From assembly GCA_900545215.1 (NCBI GenBank), contig UQXW01000051.1:1-15727 (forward strand): DNA of 15,727 bases, given 5' to 3'. The position numbers were made by a program, and so were the translations under genes. This document shows, piece by piece, positions 14,912 through 15,727 of the stretch; the first letter of the stretch is position 1, and each line of letters opens with the position of its first letter. The notes below the pieces were generated by a model. That model saw nothing but the letters and a program-made list of their open reading frames with translations. It ran no database searches and was not told the DNA's origin. Source of the stretch: an uncultured Bacteroidota bacterium (lineage in GTDB: Bacteria; Bacteroidota; Bacteroidia; Bacteroidales; P3).

Positions 14912-15619
14912 TTATGATTGGTTGTTTTTAGAACATTCACTACCATAGATAATGAATTCATTGTATTCTCCCTTTATAATTTGGAACTCTTTGGATTTGT
15001 ATATTCCGCTTCCTCTATCAGGATAAAAATAGAAATACGCTCTTACTGTCTTCGTATTAGAGTTGGCTTTAACTTCATCCAAAACTGTTCCAAGACCATA
15101 TAATTTATTATATTCATAGCTCTGAATTACAGAACCATTACTATTGAATTCGTCAATTTCGACATAGTATAAATAATCATCATCGTCCCAATCAGCAGAT
15201 ACTTCAAATTCAATAGTATAAGTAGTTAAATTTGTTGGTCGCTCTATAGCTATTTCCGTTTTATTTCCTTTTCTGAGGGAAAATGTATTAGAGAACGTTT
15301 GCCCCGCAATTTTGTAACTTACTTTTACTGATACAGCATCGTTATTCGCTGTAAAAGAATAATCATAATAGGAATAACTATCGGTAACACACATGCCATT
15401 CTCACATGAATTAGAATGTTTAGATGTTATTGTTGCATAGTTTGCATCTAATTCATATATTTTGATATCTGTTATCGTTGAACCAGTATAGTTCTTTATT
15501 GAATAACTCGTTTCTAAACGAGCGGTATTGCCGTTGCTGTTAGTATCATCATCTTTATCATTACAAGCTGTAAACAACATGGCAATCATTGTAATAATCA
15601 ATAAAAATTTTTTCTGCAT
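14912..15619 (-). CDS. Probable surface-exposed lipoprotein of unknown function
   Basis: A 235-residue protein starting MQKKFLLIITMIAMLFTAC, a lipoprotein signal with lipobox LFTAC and acylated C19. The following NDKDDD fits the Bacteroidota lipoprotein export signal that sends lipoproteins to the cell surface, as is known for SUS-like proteins. The mature part is Thr, Ser, Asn and Tyr rich with alternating hydrophobics (YSIKNYTGSTITDIKIYELD, VSVKVSYKIAGQTFS), suggesting beta-sandwich folds. A close cysteine pair (NSCENGMCV) could form a disulfide. No family is recognised. I chose the ATG at 15619; an in-frame ATG at 15652 would put 11 polar residues before the signal. The 108 bases upstream show no TAnnTTTG promoter. 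The gene is much richer in A+T than the other genes, with codons such as AAT, ATA and TTA, which suggests recent transfer. Confidence 0.85.
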   Translation of the reverse strand: MQKKFLLIITMIAMLFTACNDKDDDTNSNGNTARLETSYSIKNYTGSTITDIKIYELDANYATITSKHSNSCENGMCVTDSYSYYDYSFTANNDAVSVKVSYKIAGQTFSNTFSLRKGNKTEIAIERPTNLTTYTIEFEVSADWDDDDYLYYVEIDEFNSNGSVIQSYEYNKLYGLGTVLDEVKANSNTKTVRAYFYFYPDRGSGIYKSKEFQIIKGEYNEFIIYGSECSKNNQS

Positions 15620-15727
15620 TGTTTTCTTTTGCCGGTTATATACCATCGGCACATCGGTCTTTTATAAACTTGTTCTTTTGCCCAAGTCCCCAAGGCGATA
15701 CATTTTTCCGATTTTCTTTTCTCTGAC

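Noticed and set aside
15604..15613. A5/T6 tract in the lipoprotein signal sequence as a phase-variation switch
   Set aside because: The runs are short and the frame is intact; nothing else suggests slipped-strand switching.

Overview
The window looks like a chromosomal segment of a member of the Bacteroidota, most likely order Bacteroidales. The evidence is: matches to the Bacteroides -7 element TAnnTTTG upstream of three operons, a lipoprotein whose acylated cysteine is followed by an acidic surface-export signal (CNDKDDD), a TPR protein and a DedA protein of the kinds usual in this group, and an atypical ECF-like sigma factor of a Bacteroides type. Shine-Dalgarno sequences are mostly absent, as expected there. 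I cannot name the genus. No rRNA, tRNA, CRISPR array or insertion sequence was seen.

Region 1 (1-4020, minus strand) is a housekeeping operon. A Bacteroides-type promoter precedes manC (mannose-1-phosphate guanylyltransferase), followed 24 bp later by asnS and 20 bp after that by rpoN (sigma-54), which starts with GTG and runs off the left edge just short of its C-terminus. Region 2 (4121-8791, minus strand) is a second operon behind its own promoter: an exported protein of unknown function with an internal repeat, a cytoplasmic TPR protein, a DedA-family membrane protein and aroE (shikimate dehydrogenase). The genes are 20 bp apart, 8 bp overlapping and 1 bp apart. Region 3 is trmD, alone on the plus strand at 8928-9617, with a duplicated 11-bp sequence in its upstream region.

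Region 4 (9792-14455, minus strand) is the accessory part and the best candidate for an undescribed system. An atypical ECF-like sigma factor is followed by two small cysteine-containing proteins, a membrane-anchored M48 metallopeptidase with a C-terminal beta-rich extension, a cytosolic von Willebrand factor A protein with a complete MIDAS, and an exported protein of unknown function. Four genes overlap at their ends in two pairs or chains, and only one junction (peptidase to VWA) exceeds 20 bp. The operon ends at a hairpin terminator in the space where it converges with trmD. I infer a sigma-controlled envelope or stress module, but nothing in the sequence gives its trigger or substrate.

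Region 5 (14456-15727) is clearly richer in A+T. It holds a non-coding stretch with two inverted repeats and, on the minus strand, a probable surface lipoprotein of unknown function with its own terminator. Its different base and codon use suggest recent acquisition.
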